In this document: positions 1-12,219 of the stretch, in pieces
Position numbering within the stretch: position 1 is the stretch's first letter
How the letters are laid out: each line of letters opens with the position of its first letter
Assembly (NCBI RefSeq): GCF_032118995.1
Contig: NC_092667.1
Location: forward strand, 3,774,931 to 3,838,930
Source: Asterias amurensis
Lineage: Eukaryota > Echinodermata > Asteroidea > Forcipulatida > Asteriidae
DNA length: 64,000 bases
Reading direction: 5' to 3'
The notes under the pieces: model-generated
Told to the model about the DNA's origin: nothing
Databases searched by the model: none
The model's input: only the letters and a program-made list of their open reading frames with translations
Position numbers and translations under genes: made by a program

Positions 1-77
1 TATAGAGCGCTCTATAGTTTTTGCTTTATTTTATCGAAAGCTACTACAAGTGTACTTTTTCCATTCATTTTAATTGC

Positions 78-445
78 ACAAATGGACACTATTTTTTTTT
101 TTAAATTAGCATAGAAACTTACAATGGTATGCAAACGAGCAATGGAGAGCTGTCGATTAGTATAAAGCTTTGTGTGAAACGGCTCCCTCTGAAGTAACAT
201 AGTTTTTCGATAAAGAAGTTATTCCTCACTCAAATATTTGAATTATACGAAACCTCAGCTGAGGTCTCGATCGAATTCGTGGCATCTAGAAAAACACACA
301 ACTTGTGTGACAGATAAAAACACGCTAACGGCATTATTCTCTCACAACATTCACGACTAATTGAATCCAAATTCTAACAGCTTTGTTATTTTATTCATAA
401 TGTTGAGATGTACCAAGTGAGAATACTGGTCATTGAAAATTGAAC
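78..445. mobile_element. MITE family E, diverged copy
   Basis: Shares blocks with the well-preserved copy at 29.5 kb: TGGACACTATT near the left end, GAAACGGCTCCCTCTGAAGT, the central palindrome CCTCAGCTGAGGTCTCGA, and CAAGTGAGAATACTGGTC at the right. It is older and more eroded than the other copies. Confidence 0.55.
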
Positions 446-650
446 GACGTATGCCCTTTCTTCGGTTTGTTATTACATTTTGATAAACAAAAGTAACTTT
501 TAACAAACTTTATTTCTCATCGTGTCTCAAGAAGATAAAATATAGGCCTTAAGTGTTATTATTATTTTTGATTTATTATTATGATTGCCTGTCTTTTCAT
601 CTGTTTTCCGATTCAAATCTAACTGCAACACAAAACAAATAGGGGAATAT

Positions 651-976
651 TTAACACTGGACACTACTGGTAAATGTCAAAGACCGGTCTTCTCACTTGG
701 TGTATCTCAACATATGCATAAAGTAACAACATGTGAAAATTCAAGTTGCGAGATAACTAAGAATGAAAAAACACCCTTGTCACACGAAGTTGTGTGCTAA
801 ATCTGAGGTCTCGAAATAAAATTCGCGGAGATGACTTCTTTCTCGTAAACTACTTCACAGGGGGCCGTTTCTCACATTGGTTTATACCATTAATAACTCC
901 CCATTGCTCGTTATCATGTAAGGTTTAACGATGATAATTATTTAGAATAATTACCAATAGTGTACACTGCCTTTAA
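651..976. mobile_element. MITE family E, copy
   Basis: The left end reads CACTGGACACTACTGGTAAA and the right end ACCAATAGTGTACACTGCCT, an inverted pair. The body contains CTGAGGTCTCGAAATAAAAT and TCACACGAAGTTGTGTGC, as in the copies at 25.2 and 29.5 kb. Confidence 0.75.
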
Positions 977-1018
977 TAGGAAGTATCAACTAGTAAGTGT
1001 TGCCTTTTAGTGTGTTTT

Positions 1019-1463
1019 CATCTGTCTTTAGCTTCTTTAGGGAGCCACTTTGTGCATCATGGCCCCCGGGGGATGTTTCTTGTTTTTCTTGTAAAATGTT
1101 TGAACTGTCTTAATATTTTGGCAAAGGGGTATTTTGAGAATGTGTTTGAAGTCATGGTGTGCAAATAGTTTGCAGAAATCGGAAAGTAAACGTTTAAGAC
1201 TAATTATTCACTTTATGCAAATAATAATACTAAAGATCTGCATAATGTGAATAATTAATTTAAAACGTTTATTTCACGTCCGATTTGATATACTTTGGCA
1301 CCATGACTTCAACTACGTACCCAAAATACCCCCTTGCCAAACTTCCATGTGGGTCAAATATATTACAACAAAAATACTATGGCTGGAAATTTATTAAGAC
1401 GATAAATTCAGCCCCGGGGGCCACGAAATACAAAATGGCTCCCTAAGAAAGCTAAAGTTAGAT
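1019..1463. mobile_element. Palindromic MITE with about 55-bp terminal inverted repeats
   Basis: The left arm (1019-1075) contains TCTTTAGGGAGCCACTTTGT and GGCCCCCGGGG. The right arm (about 1408-1463) is its reverse complement with few differences. The centre (1160-1290) is a second, AT-rich palindrome around ACGTTTAAGACTAATTATTC. No protein-coding potential is seen. Confidence 0.75.
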
Positions 1464-1756
1464 GAGAAAAGGAGACGTTTAATCGGTACTAATAGACAAA
1501 TAAATTATTAACTTCTCACGTTGCATTTCCTGATTTATATTCTTCTTACCACTTGGAAAATCTCTACGAAATACCGTTTAAAACTGTAAAACTTTACACT
1601 TGCATGACCTGCAGTTCAAAACCAAGATATTCTAAGATGAGAGATAATCAAGTACTTTCTGCATTAAGTCCGGTGGCATGAAAACAAAAACTTAAAGTTT
1701 GTCGTTTTACAACACTACATATCATCTGTCAAATATCACACTGTATCTCTTATACC

Positions 1757-2070
1757 CGATGAATGCAACCCCGAGGAGACCCGGGACTAATTACGTATAC
1801 CCCACTGTTACCCCGGCGCACTTTCACACTGTTTCCCTTTTCACGGGGTCCGGCTGCACGGTTTGAAAACAACCCGGGGTTTTACCGCTTACCCTTACTC
1901 CAGAGCAGGGGCAGCTATTCCCCGGGGTATGCCCATTTGCCGGGGCAGACCAAGGGTAAAGCGACCATAGTGTGAAAAGACCGACTGTTATTCCCAGGGG
2001 GCAACCCCGGGGAATAGAGTAGTGTGAAAAGGTGAAGGGCTTTTGCGGGTTACCGTTCAACCGTTCAACA
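1757..2070. repeat. GC-rich CCCCGGGG/TTTCACACT repeat
   Basis: An island of CCCCGGGG-type blocks alternating with TTTCACACT and AGTGTGAAAAG in opposite orientations, suggesting an inverted-repeat element. Related wording occurs near 15175 (CCCTTTCACACTGTTG). The ORFs across it on both strands are low-complexity Pro/Arg translations and not convincing. Confidence 0.4.
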
Positions 2071-3023
2071 TAACGGTGTGTCAAATAGCGCCATCTGTTG
2101 GCTAATAGTGTGCAAGCTTTTTCAATGTGGGTTGTCCGTATTACTCGTGGTAGCACTTAACTCTACGGGCGTCTCATAGTGCTTACCAGGTTTCGAAGTT
2201 AATGAATGAACCCACACCCCCCTCTTCTGACCCAGAAACACAAGAATTTGCAGTCTGAGATGGATGCCTAGAGTAGGGTTAGACACCAAACTTATTTCAA
2301 TCAGTGATCAATAATGAAGATAATTACAAGACGTCATCCCGATCGTGGATAAAGAACATTTCTTTCCTCTATGTTCCGATCCACAAAGCGAAAGTAAAAG
2401 TCACCGGTTCCTCATCTGCTCAAAGGCAAAAGATTACAAGTTATGCAAACTATTGAGGAGTGTTTAGGCAGGATGAGCTGTTAGCCGAACTAAATTCAGC
2501 TCAGTTGATAACATCACATGCCATTGCAAAAACACCAAAAACAATCCCTCCCTCAATAATTTGCGCTAGTTACTTTTCTCCGAAAGTGCCAACCCTGCCC
2601 CCTTTGAGCTATGCCTTCATTGAAAGGTCAATGGCAAGTTATTTGAAAACTAAGAATTAAAGTTAAATTCTTTGATGTATAAAATACCATCTTTCCTAAT
2701 GATTTTGAAAAAATAATTTCTCGTTCCTAAAAAAAAAAAAGAGTGGGAACGATTTCACTTAAATTCAAAGAATGCCTGGTCCACAATATTCCCTATCTGT
2801 ATACAAGTTGAGAAGTTTCACTGGAGAAGCGTTACTGCAGTAACACTTCATTTTTGGGCATAAACACTAACACTAATACATTTTACATAACCACATTACT
2901 TCAAAGTGAAGTGTTTCTCAAAATGCTTTATACAATCGAAAGCTGTTGTAGGCTTCTAACCAATAGTTATTATTGCCATTAACTTAAAGAGGTTACCAAA
3001 CGTATACCTTCCAAACTCAAGTG

Positions 3024-3350
3024 CACACCCCCCCCCCCCTCTACACCCCCCCCCAAAGAAAAAAAACCCAAGCCCTACTTCAGACACTGGCCTAGGGTAA
3101 ACAAAAAACACCATAACATTAAAAACAAACAAGCAAACAAACAACAACCCAAACAAACTCACAAACAAACACCCCCCCCCCCCAAAAAAAAAAAGAAAAA
3201 AAACCAAAAAAACCAACAAACCAACAAACTAACAAATCAACAAACCAACAAACCAACAAACCAACAAACCAACAAACAAACAAACAAACAAACAAACAAA
3301 CAAACAAACAAACAAACAAACAAACAAACAAACGCACACACAAACAAACA
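3024..3350. repeat. Poly-C tracts and (CAAA)n microsatellite
   Basis: C runs at 3028-3053 and 3171-3183 are followed by AACC/CAAA tetranucleotide arrays, longest at 3270-3332. Minus-strand ORFs here are Cys/Leu/Val/Phe repeats from the microsatellite, not genes. Confidence 0.95.
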
Positions 3351-3433
3351 CCCCCCTCAAATAAACCCCAACAAACAATAAGAATATAATTTGATGAAGG
3401 AGACACTTCAAGAAAATAACAAGAGTACACCAA

Positions 3434-6400
3434 GCTTTACTACAAAAATGGGTTAATTTTATTCTTATAACACCAATAATCAGATCTAGTCTCTACTGAA
3501 ATCGGTTCATGCCTTAAACAAAAAACAGCAGACAAAATCATATTATTACACACAGCTACTACAAACAAGGCAAACGCAGAGAACTTAAAATAAGCGTTAA
3601 GGACAAATCTGGATTCAAATTAGTGACAAATGATTCCAACAAAGATTTTGTACAGCTTCCAGAACATAAAGGGTCAACATAGTGTCATAACTTTGACTGA
3701 TAAGAATTCAAACTCAATAGTAATTTATGCTGTTCAGTGTTCACTGTCCAATGGTTTCTGGTTCGAATCCCTTTCACTATAGTTATTATTATGAAAGGCT
3801 GTTTTGATTTACGTACAAATAGATTCATGTAAATTAAGAAAAGTCAAAATCAAAACGGACATAAATAGATGGTTTGGAAATAATACAAGGAACCCTGACT
3901 CTACACAAAATATTGATTAAATTAAATTCAATGGTAATTATTTGAATTAAATTTGTTAACTTTACAAAATATATGGATTGATATAGAAGGACAACACGGG
4001 CAAATGACTTAGTGGAAACAGTCATTTAGGTCGAAAAATTTCAAGGAAAACTCACACAAAATTTGTCCAAATAATCAAATAAAAAATAATCAAATAAACA
4101 CTCTTTAAAGAAAGAAAACAGGAATGCATATTAAAATGGAATCTTCAAAGAGTCAAAATCACTTTAACAGACAAATGTTGGTGTGGTAAATGTACAGGAC
4201 ATTCTTTTTAGCACTCCCTCAGATGTATGTATTTTTCAACACTGTAGTTAAGCTACCTTCCAAATTCACACATTATGCCCTTCAAAATGTGCAATGCAAT
4301 TTATATTGCTAATAGGCTTATGCGCTTTTCCACTCGGCTGAATTGCCATATGGTTCCGTGTACCACAGACCTACATATGTTTTGCATGCATACAATTTAA
4401 CTGAATGACAGTTCCACATACAAGTGACCTGGAATGAAATAATTTCTTATACCGGAATGGTCTGATTAAGACATACAATAACATTTGCAGTTAAACAGAA
4501 ATTTGCAATAAAAAATGTCAATTTCTTGAATTCGTTAAGTGTTTCATTTTATCTGGTGATAAAATTGTACTTTCTACCGTGGCGTTCATGTAGAGTAAAT
4601 TAGTTAAACCTATGATATTATGACTTGGCCCTTTCTAATATCACACAGACAATAAATTAGGTCTAATGTTACAGTCAAAGAATTTAATATTTAAATCAGG
4701 CAAGATCCTCGTTTGAAATGTAAATTGAAAACAGGCGTGAAACTTTGAGGTTGTAACGGCAGATTTTAATGTCTGGAACAATGGCATGCTCTCACGTACA
4801 AGTTATTGTACCTTGTAAATTTGAATTCCTCGGACCATAGATACAGTTTCTATGTCAAATGGTGTGGCCAAGCTTTTGTATAGCAACCTCCACAGATGAG
4901 AAAACCATTGTACCTAGCTTTCTGAATAAACAAGTATTTTTCATAAACATTAAAAACAGAACGATGTTTAGCACAAAATAAACATGGCATCAAAATGTTG
5001 TTATTTTAGAGAAAGAAATTCAGGCAAAAATGGAAAATCATAGATCAAATAAATAACCATGACATAGAAACTAATGATGCATCCCCTTGAAATCGTTTAC
5101 CTGTGCTCCATTAGTATGGATTGCGTGTGCATTAAAACCTTGAGTATGCAAGCTGAAAATAAACTTCATGACAATAGAAAACATTCAGATGCAATCTTGA
5201 TTTCAACTATATTAAGATGCATTTATTTGTAGAAAGGAAAAAAACTCCAAGGAAAATATCCATTAATTCTTTGAAAATCTTGATAAAATGCACGATAAGC
5301 GGAAACCAAATGAACCCGTAAATAGCAGCACTGTTTCCATGGCGATAGACAAACAATTATAATCACCTTGGGTTGATAATGATCAAGATAATGATGTAGA
5401 CTGAGGCCGTATCAGTCTGCTAACGACCCTACTACAAGATGTAGAGTAGGAGGTAGGTAATCAGACCTCAACGGTATGACCAGTTTTGGGGGTTCTTGTG
5501 CGAGTATTTTAGCATGCCTGGAGCCTAATTGACGCAAACTAGTCCCTTAGGGGTGTAAAGATGATGTGTGTAAAACGTCATCGTTAAGCTTGGGAATTAT
5601 ATAACACTGACCGCAGAATTAAAATCTGATTCACTGATGAGATTTTTTGTAGATGTAGAGAGGCTTTTTTCATAGCACTTTTTACAGTAAGCAAATTTTC
5701 ATGCTTACTTCTGTAGAAAAATTTACTCAAGCACAAGTGTATCTCACATGTAACCAAGAAAATAAGGCGGCCAGCTTTCGATAAAAAAAGAAAGAAGTTA
5801 TTGTAAGGTAAACTGTCAACTAAGCAAGTTGCTTTTAAATGCCTACTCATTAATTCTAATAATACATAATATCTAAGAAATTTATTAAATACAGCAATGA
5901 TGTAATTCGTTTACATAATACTTGATTAATGAATGCTATCTTAGAATAATGTTAAATGATGTTTAAATTAATCTATAATTACAAATTTGTTAAAAAAATT
6001 ACCGAATTAATTTGGTTGAACTATAAACGTACATCAAAGGAAATGTTCATGCGATAAATTTTGGATGGAATGTCCTACAATCAAATTTGTTTAAAGCTGA
6101 TGGAAATAATTTGATTGAACTATCATACGTACATCAAAGGAAACATCCATTTGGGAATGTTCTGAATTACAAATCGTGCAAATTTGGGTGACAAGGAATG
6201 TTCACAGTGGATAGATTTCTACAAAACTTGAAGATTATTTAGATCATTAAGTGGAGTCAACCATGATTTGCCGTCAGTGAAAACGTGAAAATGTGTGCCA
6301 GGTAAAGAAATTCTGACAAAGGAAAGTTGTAGATCTTACGTGGAATGACCAAATGTTGAGAATCAGCGTTTGTGATGATGAGTGACTTTATAGGAGGTTT

Positions 6401-7783
6401 CTAGTCCCTTTGTTTCTCCTTTACCTGTAAACACACAAAAATAAAAAAAAATTATTGAAAAAATGTTTCCCAGCAAAACAAAATGTTGATACTTAAAAAA
6501 ATCATCCCTCTGCTCTGAATAGAGCTTCTTAATGACTTTACATGTTATGTCTTCATTATATTGACTGTTTTGTAATACCAAACCATGGCTGAAAGTTCTA
6601 ACATAGGCCACTCTCTCAAGATGTATGTTGGGGTGGGTGGAAACAACAAGACATACCCCACCCCTCATGAAAAAACAAAACAAAACAACCCCAAAACAAA
6701 ACAGGAATGTGTTTTTTTTAGAAACAAATAGATTGTACCATGAATTATTATAAAGATGCAACAACTGTGTTGATAATTGCATCACTACAGCCTATGGGAT
6801 TGTCTCATACGTTCTGAAGAGACAGAATACTTGCATAAACTAAAGGTTTCCGTCATTGAGGTGCCTGTCAAAATGCCAAAAAAAAGAGAAAAAAAGTCTT
6901 TCAAACTTTCAGTGAGCACTTCCTACACCGTTATCATATGGCATCAATATGTTTTCAAAGATACCATTCAGCTACCTTGGCAGCATGTTTTAAGCATCAC
7001 AACGTTAAGTAGAAAACAGATCTATTACATTGTACACAACGATGACGGGGCTCTTGTCCTTGTGCAAATGGGGACACAGATGTTTCTTATTGTCTGATTA
7101 CCCTTCTTGTAAGATCAACAAGGAGATAATTATCGTTATGTTGCTGTGCGCAGAGGGGAAACCTCTTACGTAAATTGCCTCTTACATAAAGGCAATTTCA
7201 ACTTCAAGCCCACATCTGGAAACAAACTTGTCCAGCAAAATATTCAAACAGCATATGTTTTGGTGTACACCGTATGCTAATATTGAGAAGTATTTTGTGT
7301 AGCATTTTCCTATGCTACATGTCAGTTGAATTTTTAAAAAAGGTGTGCTTTTATCCCCTCTCTTTTCTGAATATGTTAAACCCTTAGGGGCTATGCCCTC
7401 TCTTTAATTACTGTGTTATGCCAATACATGGCTGATTTATATGACATACTCTTGTATGTCTGCGAAAAACAAACAAACAAATCCACCTTCAAATGAACAA
7501 GCCCATTCCCCCTCCCCCCACCAAAATCGGATGAGACTGTTTTGAAAAGAAAAAGAAAAAAGACACATCACCAGTGGCTACTTCAAATGAAATCAATACC
7601 GTGTTAAAAACTAATTTATTTTTAGTTTACAAAAACCCCATACACCTCAAAATGCCCAACATGGCTACAACACTGATAGGTTACAAGCTTCAATAATCAG
7701 GGAGATTTTTGAATTTATTTATCAAATCATGGAAAGACTGGTTTATTTGCAGGGATTTTTTCTTCAAAATCAAGGAGAAAAGG
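3434..7783. other. AT-rich noncoding stretch downstream of the myosin gene
   Basis: No coding exon is supported. A diverged direct duplication of about 100 bp is visible at 6012-6155 (GTACATCAAAGGAAA twice). Parts could be a long myosin 3' UTR, but the poly(A) site cannot be fixed from sequence: several reverse-strand AATAAA occur, for example at 7615-7620. Confidence 0.4.
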
Positions 7784-8053
7784 TGCCCAATTTCATAGCG
7801 CTGCTTAGTGGCTGCTTTTGTGCTTACTGTGTGCTTTCTATTTCATAGTGCTGCTAACCATAATCACACGAAAGCATGCTAACCTTTCGGTGCTTACTAT
7901 ATGAAAATGAATGATACAAATCAATGGTGAACACGCAAGATTGATGCCTATTTTTATTGCTAACCTGTTATATACACCTATGCTTAAGCAAATTTTTCTG
8001 CTACAGTTAACGCAAAATACTGCTTACCGTTAAGCAGCGCTATGAAATTCGGC
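7784..8053. mobile_element. MITE family N in the myosin light chain 3' UTR
   Basis: Terminal inverted repeats GCCCAATTTCATAGCGCTGC / GCAGCGCTATGAAATTCGGC flank a body of CTTACTG/GCTTA words. Relatives lie at 44971-45159 and 48493-48682. It ends 54 bp past the MYL9/12 stop, so it is probably transcribed. Confidence 0.75.
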
Positions 8054-8106
8054 TTTGGTAGCTCTCATAATAAACTGTACGTACCATTAATTCTTGATGT
8101 ATTTCT

Positions 8107-9743
8107 TCATGGGTTTGTATCGTCATCCTTGTCTTTGCTTCCGTGTTTCAAGATTCGTACAAACTCCCTGTAGTTGAATTGTCCCTCTTTGTTGATGGGT
8201 GCCTCCCTGTACATCTCATCAACCTCATCGTCAGTGAACCTGTCTCCCATGGTAACCAACAACTCACGTAGATACTCCTCATTAATATGACCTGGAAGGG
8301 TGAAAAGGAATATAAAGTAGTAAAGTAACTGACTTCAGACTTCAGAAATGAGCAGGATTCCAGTCACAGTTTATATGAAGTTGGGCCCTGGCCAATGTAC
8401 AGTTTGACATCACACTTTGCTTTAGCCATCTTAAGATCAATTTAAGCCCCTTGACAAACCAGTCCTTGGATCTATACCCCTCCAACACCCCCTCCCCCGA
8501 GACTCAGGCCATATCACACAAGGCAACGTTTGCAGCCAACTTGGAGGCAACTAACTAAAGTGCAGCCTAACAGGACCACTTTGGAAGCACATGAGTGATT
8601 TTACCACGCAACAATATTTTGATCCCAAAGAAAAACATTTGAATATTCATTCTTGGAGATTGCCTGTAACTAATTGTCTGTAGAATATATACTTGGTGTG
8701 ACCCTAACATTCAATATATACTTGGTGTGACCCTAACATTCAAGACCCTGTCGTCGATTTCACAAAGAGTTAGGACTCGTCTTGTCCCGAGCTAGGACTA
8801 GTAACTCTTCCTAACTTAGGATTAATCTTAAGGTCTGCATGCTACAGTGCAGGGTTGGGACTCGTCCCCTGTCCTAAGATTAGTCTTAAGTTAGGAAGAG
8901 TTTTGTGAAATCGACGGCAGTGCACATCTCAACATACGTACCTTCTGCGTCAGCATCGAAGCAAGCGAATGCATTAACAATGACATCTTCAGGATCCGTG
9001 CCGTTGAGTTTCTCACCGAATAAGGTAAGGAACATAGTGAAGTTGATGGGTCCTGGTGCATTGCTCATCATGTCTTCTAAGTATTGCTCAGTTGGGTTCT
9101 TACCTGGGTGGAAAAAGAAGAAGAGACTATCGTTAGTTTTCATTAGAAGTGATTACTCGGGCCTGGTATTTTGACTTTTAGAGGGCAAGGTTATTCTCAT
9201 TTTGCAAAGGGCACTTCTATTGGAAAATCTTAAAGTGTATGGGAAACCAAGGCCAAGATCATGGGCAACAGAGGCCATGGCCCGATTAGCGCTTTTATCT
9301 TATATACAAAATGTCAAATTTACATTATTTCAGCATGTGTTTTTGATGTGTGTAAGAGCAAAATCCTTATACTGCTCTCTTTACTGTATACATCTACGTT
9401 TATATTAAACCAAACGGTTCCAAAAAGGTATACTTTGCCTTGAAGTCCCTGTATTCGGCAACTTTCCATGAGAAAAAATCATGTTCCTAATAAATTTGAT
9501 AGCTTGCTTGAACGAGATGAAGTATTTTAAAAGAGAATGTGAAGAATTGTTAACAATACCTAGAGATGCAAGCATGTCGTGTAGATCTTCTTTATCAATG
9601 AATCCATCTCTGTTCTGATCGATCATATTGAAGGCTTCTTTGAACTCCTGAATCTGGGCTTGATCAAACATAGCAAAGACATTGGAAGTCGCACGTTGGG
9701 CACGCTTCTTTGGCTGCTTTCCCTTGGTCTTACGGCTCGACAT
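8107..9743 (-). CDS. MYL9/12: Myosin II regulatory light chain (non-muscle/smooth type)
   Basis: This is the phosphorylatable light chain that wraps the neck of the myosin II heavy chain. In this family, phosphorylation by MLCK or ROCK switches on actomyosin contraction in the cytoplasm. Three coding exons join in frame, 9743-9560, 9103-8942 and 8291-8107, with GT/AG borders, giving 176 aa. The N-terminus is basic and contains [13 protein letters not shown], so T19/S20 match the family's Thr18/Ser19 pair. EF-hand 1 has a full loop, [12 protein letters not shown], at residues 42-53, and the later EF-hands are degenerate as is usual. The tail KDKDDDTNP is a few residues longer than in vertebrates. 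An acceptor at 9780-9779 shows that the first coding exon also carries 5' UTR, so at least one noncoding exon lies upstream but I cannot place it. A MITE sits 54 bp past the stop, probably in the 3' UTR. The non-muscle/smooth assignment rests on the phosphosite region; the light-chain family itself is certain. Confidence 0.96.
8684..8741. repeat. Perfect 29-bp tandem duplication
   Basis: The unit AATATATACTTGGTGTGACC plus nine more bases occurs twice, identical, at 8684-8712 and 8713-8741, in a myosin intron beside a MITE. Confidence 0.95.
8749..8920. mobile_element. MITE family A (TCGATTTCACAAAGAG ends)
   Basis: Inverted ends CGTCGATTTCACAAAGAGTT and ACTCTT/TTTGTGAAATCGACGG enclose inverted TTAGGACTCGTC words. 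It lies in a myosin intron and stops about 20 bp before the splice donor at 8941. Relatives: 22580-22730 and 33231-33370. Confidence 0.8.
9160..9288. repeat. Repeat family P
   Basis: Contains CATTTTGCAAAGGGCACTTC and AAGGCCAAGATCATGGGCAA, shared with about 58776-58932 and, more loosely, 62526-62694. It begins and ends near GGCCTG/GGCC words and is probably a MITE. It lies in a myosin intron. Confidence 0.5.
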
Positions 9744-10821
9744 CTTGGAATCTTACTGTCTTTACGCCTTCTTGAAAACTGAAAGAAAAAAGGTTAAGTA
9801 ATTTTCTTTTTTTTAAATCAAGTTGATCGTTCTGTGTTTTTTAATCCCTAAAATAGGAAGGAGGATGAGGGCCCTTTGTTAAAGGGTCTATGTAACTTTT
9901 GTAGGACAAAAAACACAATGTCCACAGATTTACATTAAACTTACACAGTTTGAAGATAATGATAGTAGAAAGCTTCCCTGAAAATACTACGTGCCCCCAA
10001 ACAAAATTAAACAAAAATACTCTTTGAAAAAGTTTCCATATCCAGCCAACTTCATTTGTTTATTTGAATAGTTTTTAATTTACTCAAATGAAATATTCCT
10101 TTTTGTAAAAATGAGTGGAAAAGTGGTGGTAGGATACGGAAATCTGTCCATGTTACTTTCAAAGTGGCAATTTTGAGTTCCTGAATCTCATTTGACATTA
10201 ATTTTGTGCTGAAATAATGAACTGCAACTTTACTGCATTGTTGAGTTTATTGACAAGTTCGACTGTATTTTGAGTTTCTGCGGAAATCGGAAGCCACTTC
10301 CGTCCCCGGTTCAAGACCAGTTTTATACGAACAAATTTACAAATTTTGCTGAACAAAAACTAGACTCACTATCTAAGGCAGTAATAAACACATCAAATCT
10401 GTTTGATAAACGATTAATTAATGGTATTTTAACAAGTACAAACTCACCAAAAATTCAACCACTTTGCGTCGAATCCCTCTTTCCGATAAAGTTACCTGCC
10501 CAACCCTTAACCCGTCTGGTTCCGGTTACCAGCCTACGTATTGCATACCATGTATTTGAGTCACAACCCAGACGCACTACTGTGGAATGTGACGCATTGT
10601 TGGAGGTCATCGACCTTTGTCCTCAACTTGCTCGGTTTTTATTTATGAAATAGCGCCCTCTTTCTGTACAGTTTCTCATTAAAGGGGAGGGGCAAAGTGT
10701 TATTGGCAGTTCAAACTTTTAAAGTGATTAACTTAATTGAATATAATAAATGAGACGTTTGCTGTACAGTGAGCAAACGTTGAGGTGATTGAAGTAATTT
10801 ATGTTTTTTCTTCTTTATTAT

Positions 10822-11290
10822 CCACTGCACATGCAATTATGTCCTTTGTGCAATACTATCAGGAGCACATTATTGCATATGCAATAATGTCCGCCATGCA
10901 AACGTGTCCACCTGGACGCTGCTGCATAATGCAATTGTGTTTGCCCAGACACATTTGCATATGCAGTGTGTGTCCGCCCCCGTGCAAAACCGTCCTTGCA
11001 GTAAATTAAACTCCCTTGGCCGACGGAACACGTTCACCATTTTTTTTACAAGCTAAGGGTGCATGTCATGCACGACGCTGGAAATGTTCGGCTGTTGTGT
11101 ATTTGCTGCAATCATAAAATACGTGAATATTCATGCTGCATATACTTAGGTTTAGTGCATTCACGCTTGCTTACGCGCCCACATACATGTCCACCGGACG
11201 GTTTTTGCATAGCCCCGGACACGATTGCATATGCAAAAGTGTCCGGAGCAGACAGTATTGCATGGCGGACACAATTGCATCTGACACCGG
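10822..11290 (-). mobile_element. Alternating-palindrome element G, copy 1
   Basis: Ends in the terminal word GACACCGG (11283-11290); the left end is GCACATGCAATTATGTCC. The outer portions alternate two palindromes, TTGCATATGCAA and GTGTCC-n-GGACAC, around a central unique block with CATGTCATGCACGACG and AATATTCATGCTGCAT. It is in the opposite orientation to copy 2 (28990-29413), which matches block for block. No coding potential. Confidence 0.85.
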
Positions 11291-11608
11291 CTCAAATGAT
11301 TGAACCATCCACAAAGAGTCGAAGACAGTCATTTCGATCCCCCCCAAAAAAAGAAATTATTTTGTTTTCCTTGCGAAGTTGAGGGCTCTCTACTGGTCCA
11401 CTAACATGTAGGCATATCTTTGCCCTCTCTTTATATATTCCACCTTTGTTTAAAATTATAAAACAAATAACCAGAAGTCGATATAGATGTATCATCCTAT
11501 GTCAACTTAGACACTTTTATTCCAAGTTTACTTTTTAAGAACATCAGAGTAATATGATATACAAAAATCAAGTAGGCCTCTGACTTTATGTGATATCGTT
11601 AATATTAA

Positions 11609-12215
11609 AGTCACCTGGAAATATATATATATTTTTTTCAAACAACAGAGTATATGTTTAGTAGTAACAATAAAACAATTTTTTTATTAATTGTTTGCAA
11701 CGATTTATATGTTAATTTTTTTTATAAAATTGTTTGGGGGTTGACTCCGCCTAACCCTTTTGTGACGTCAATCGAGGCAGACTTTGCCTTGATGCGTAGA
11801 GTAAACACACGTGCAGAGTACACGCAAGTCAAAGTCGTGAGTTTGTACGTTTCAAAAAACTGTTTTTCTTGCATTTTGCCGGCAATGCCGACCAAGTGTA
11901 TTGCTGCTAGATGCAGCAAAACAACTAAAGATGGGGTCAGTCTGCATGGCTGGTCAGACTCACAAGAGCAATAGTGCCTAGTGGTCCGGTGCGATGTCTT
12001 TTTCAGCGATGTGCAGCATTTTCTATTTGAATAACGTGCCTCGATTGACGTCACGAACAGCGCCCTCTCAGGTCTGGCCTACTCTTAAATTTGCAATTAA
12101 GATAAGAACTAACTTTTTAGAACCTTAGTTAACTGTTTGTTCTGATTCCACTCATCGAAACACATATATTAGTGATAAACGCTTTATTTTGACAAAATAC
12201 CACTTTCAGGTGACT
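11609..12215 (+). mobile_element. TTAA-flanked non-autonomous element carrying a THAP-like zinc-finger exon
   Basis: Terminal inverted repeats AGTCACCTG at both ends are flanked by TTAA (11605-11608 and 12216-12219), the target site used by piggyBac-type transposases. A second exact 18-bp inverted pair, GTGACGTCAATCGAGGCA, lies inside at 11762-11779 and 12037-12054. Between these, an ATG at 11885 opens MPTKCIAARCSKTTKDGVSLHG, matching the start of a C2CH THAP domain (C..C....C, later H). The frame ends soon after at a stop (11972-11974); CAGCGATGTGCAGCA farther on may be the remnant of the CS.HF end. THAP DNA-binding domains occur in P-element-type and host proteins, so its presence with TTAA ends is unexpected. 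Confidence 0.75.
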
Positions 12216-12219
12216 TTAA

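Noticed and set aside
1763-2156. Pro/Arg-rich ORFs on both strands
   Set aside because: They lie in the GC-rich inverted repeat and reflect CCCCGGGG blocks.
2956-3433. Minus-strand Cys/Leu/Val/Phe-rich ORFs
   Set aside because: They are translations of (CAAA)n and poly-C tracts with no complexity or domain.
10270-10653. 127-codon plus-strand open frame upstream of the myosin gene
   Set aside because: It starts with TTG, has no recognisable domain, and a frame of this length is expected a few times by chance in 64 kb read in six frames.
10822-11290. CRISPR-like spaced palindromic repeats
   Set aside because: Eukaryotic context, no cas genes, uneven spacers that are themselves repeated, and terminal inverted repeats show a mobile element.
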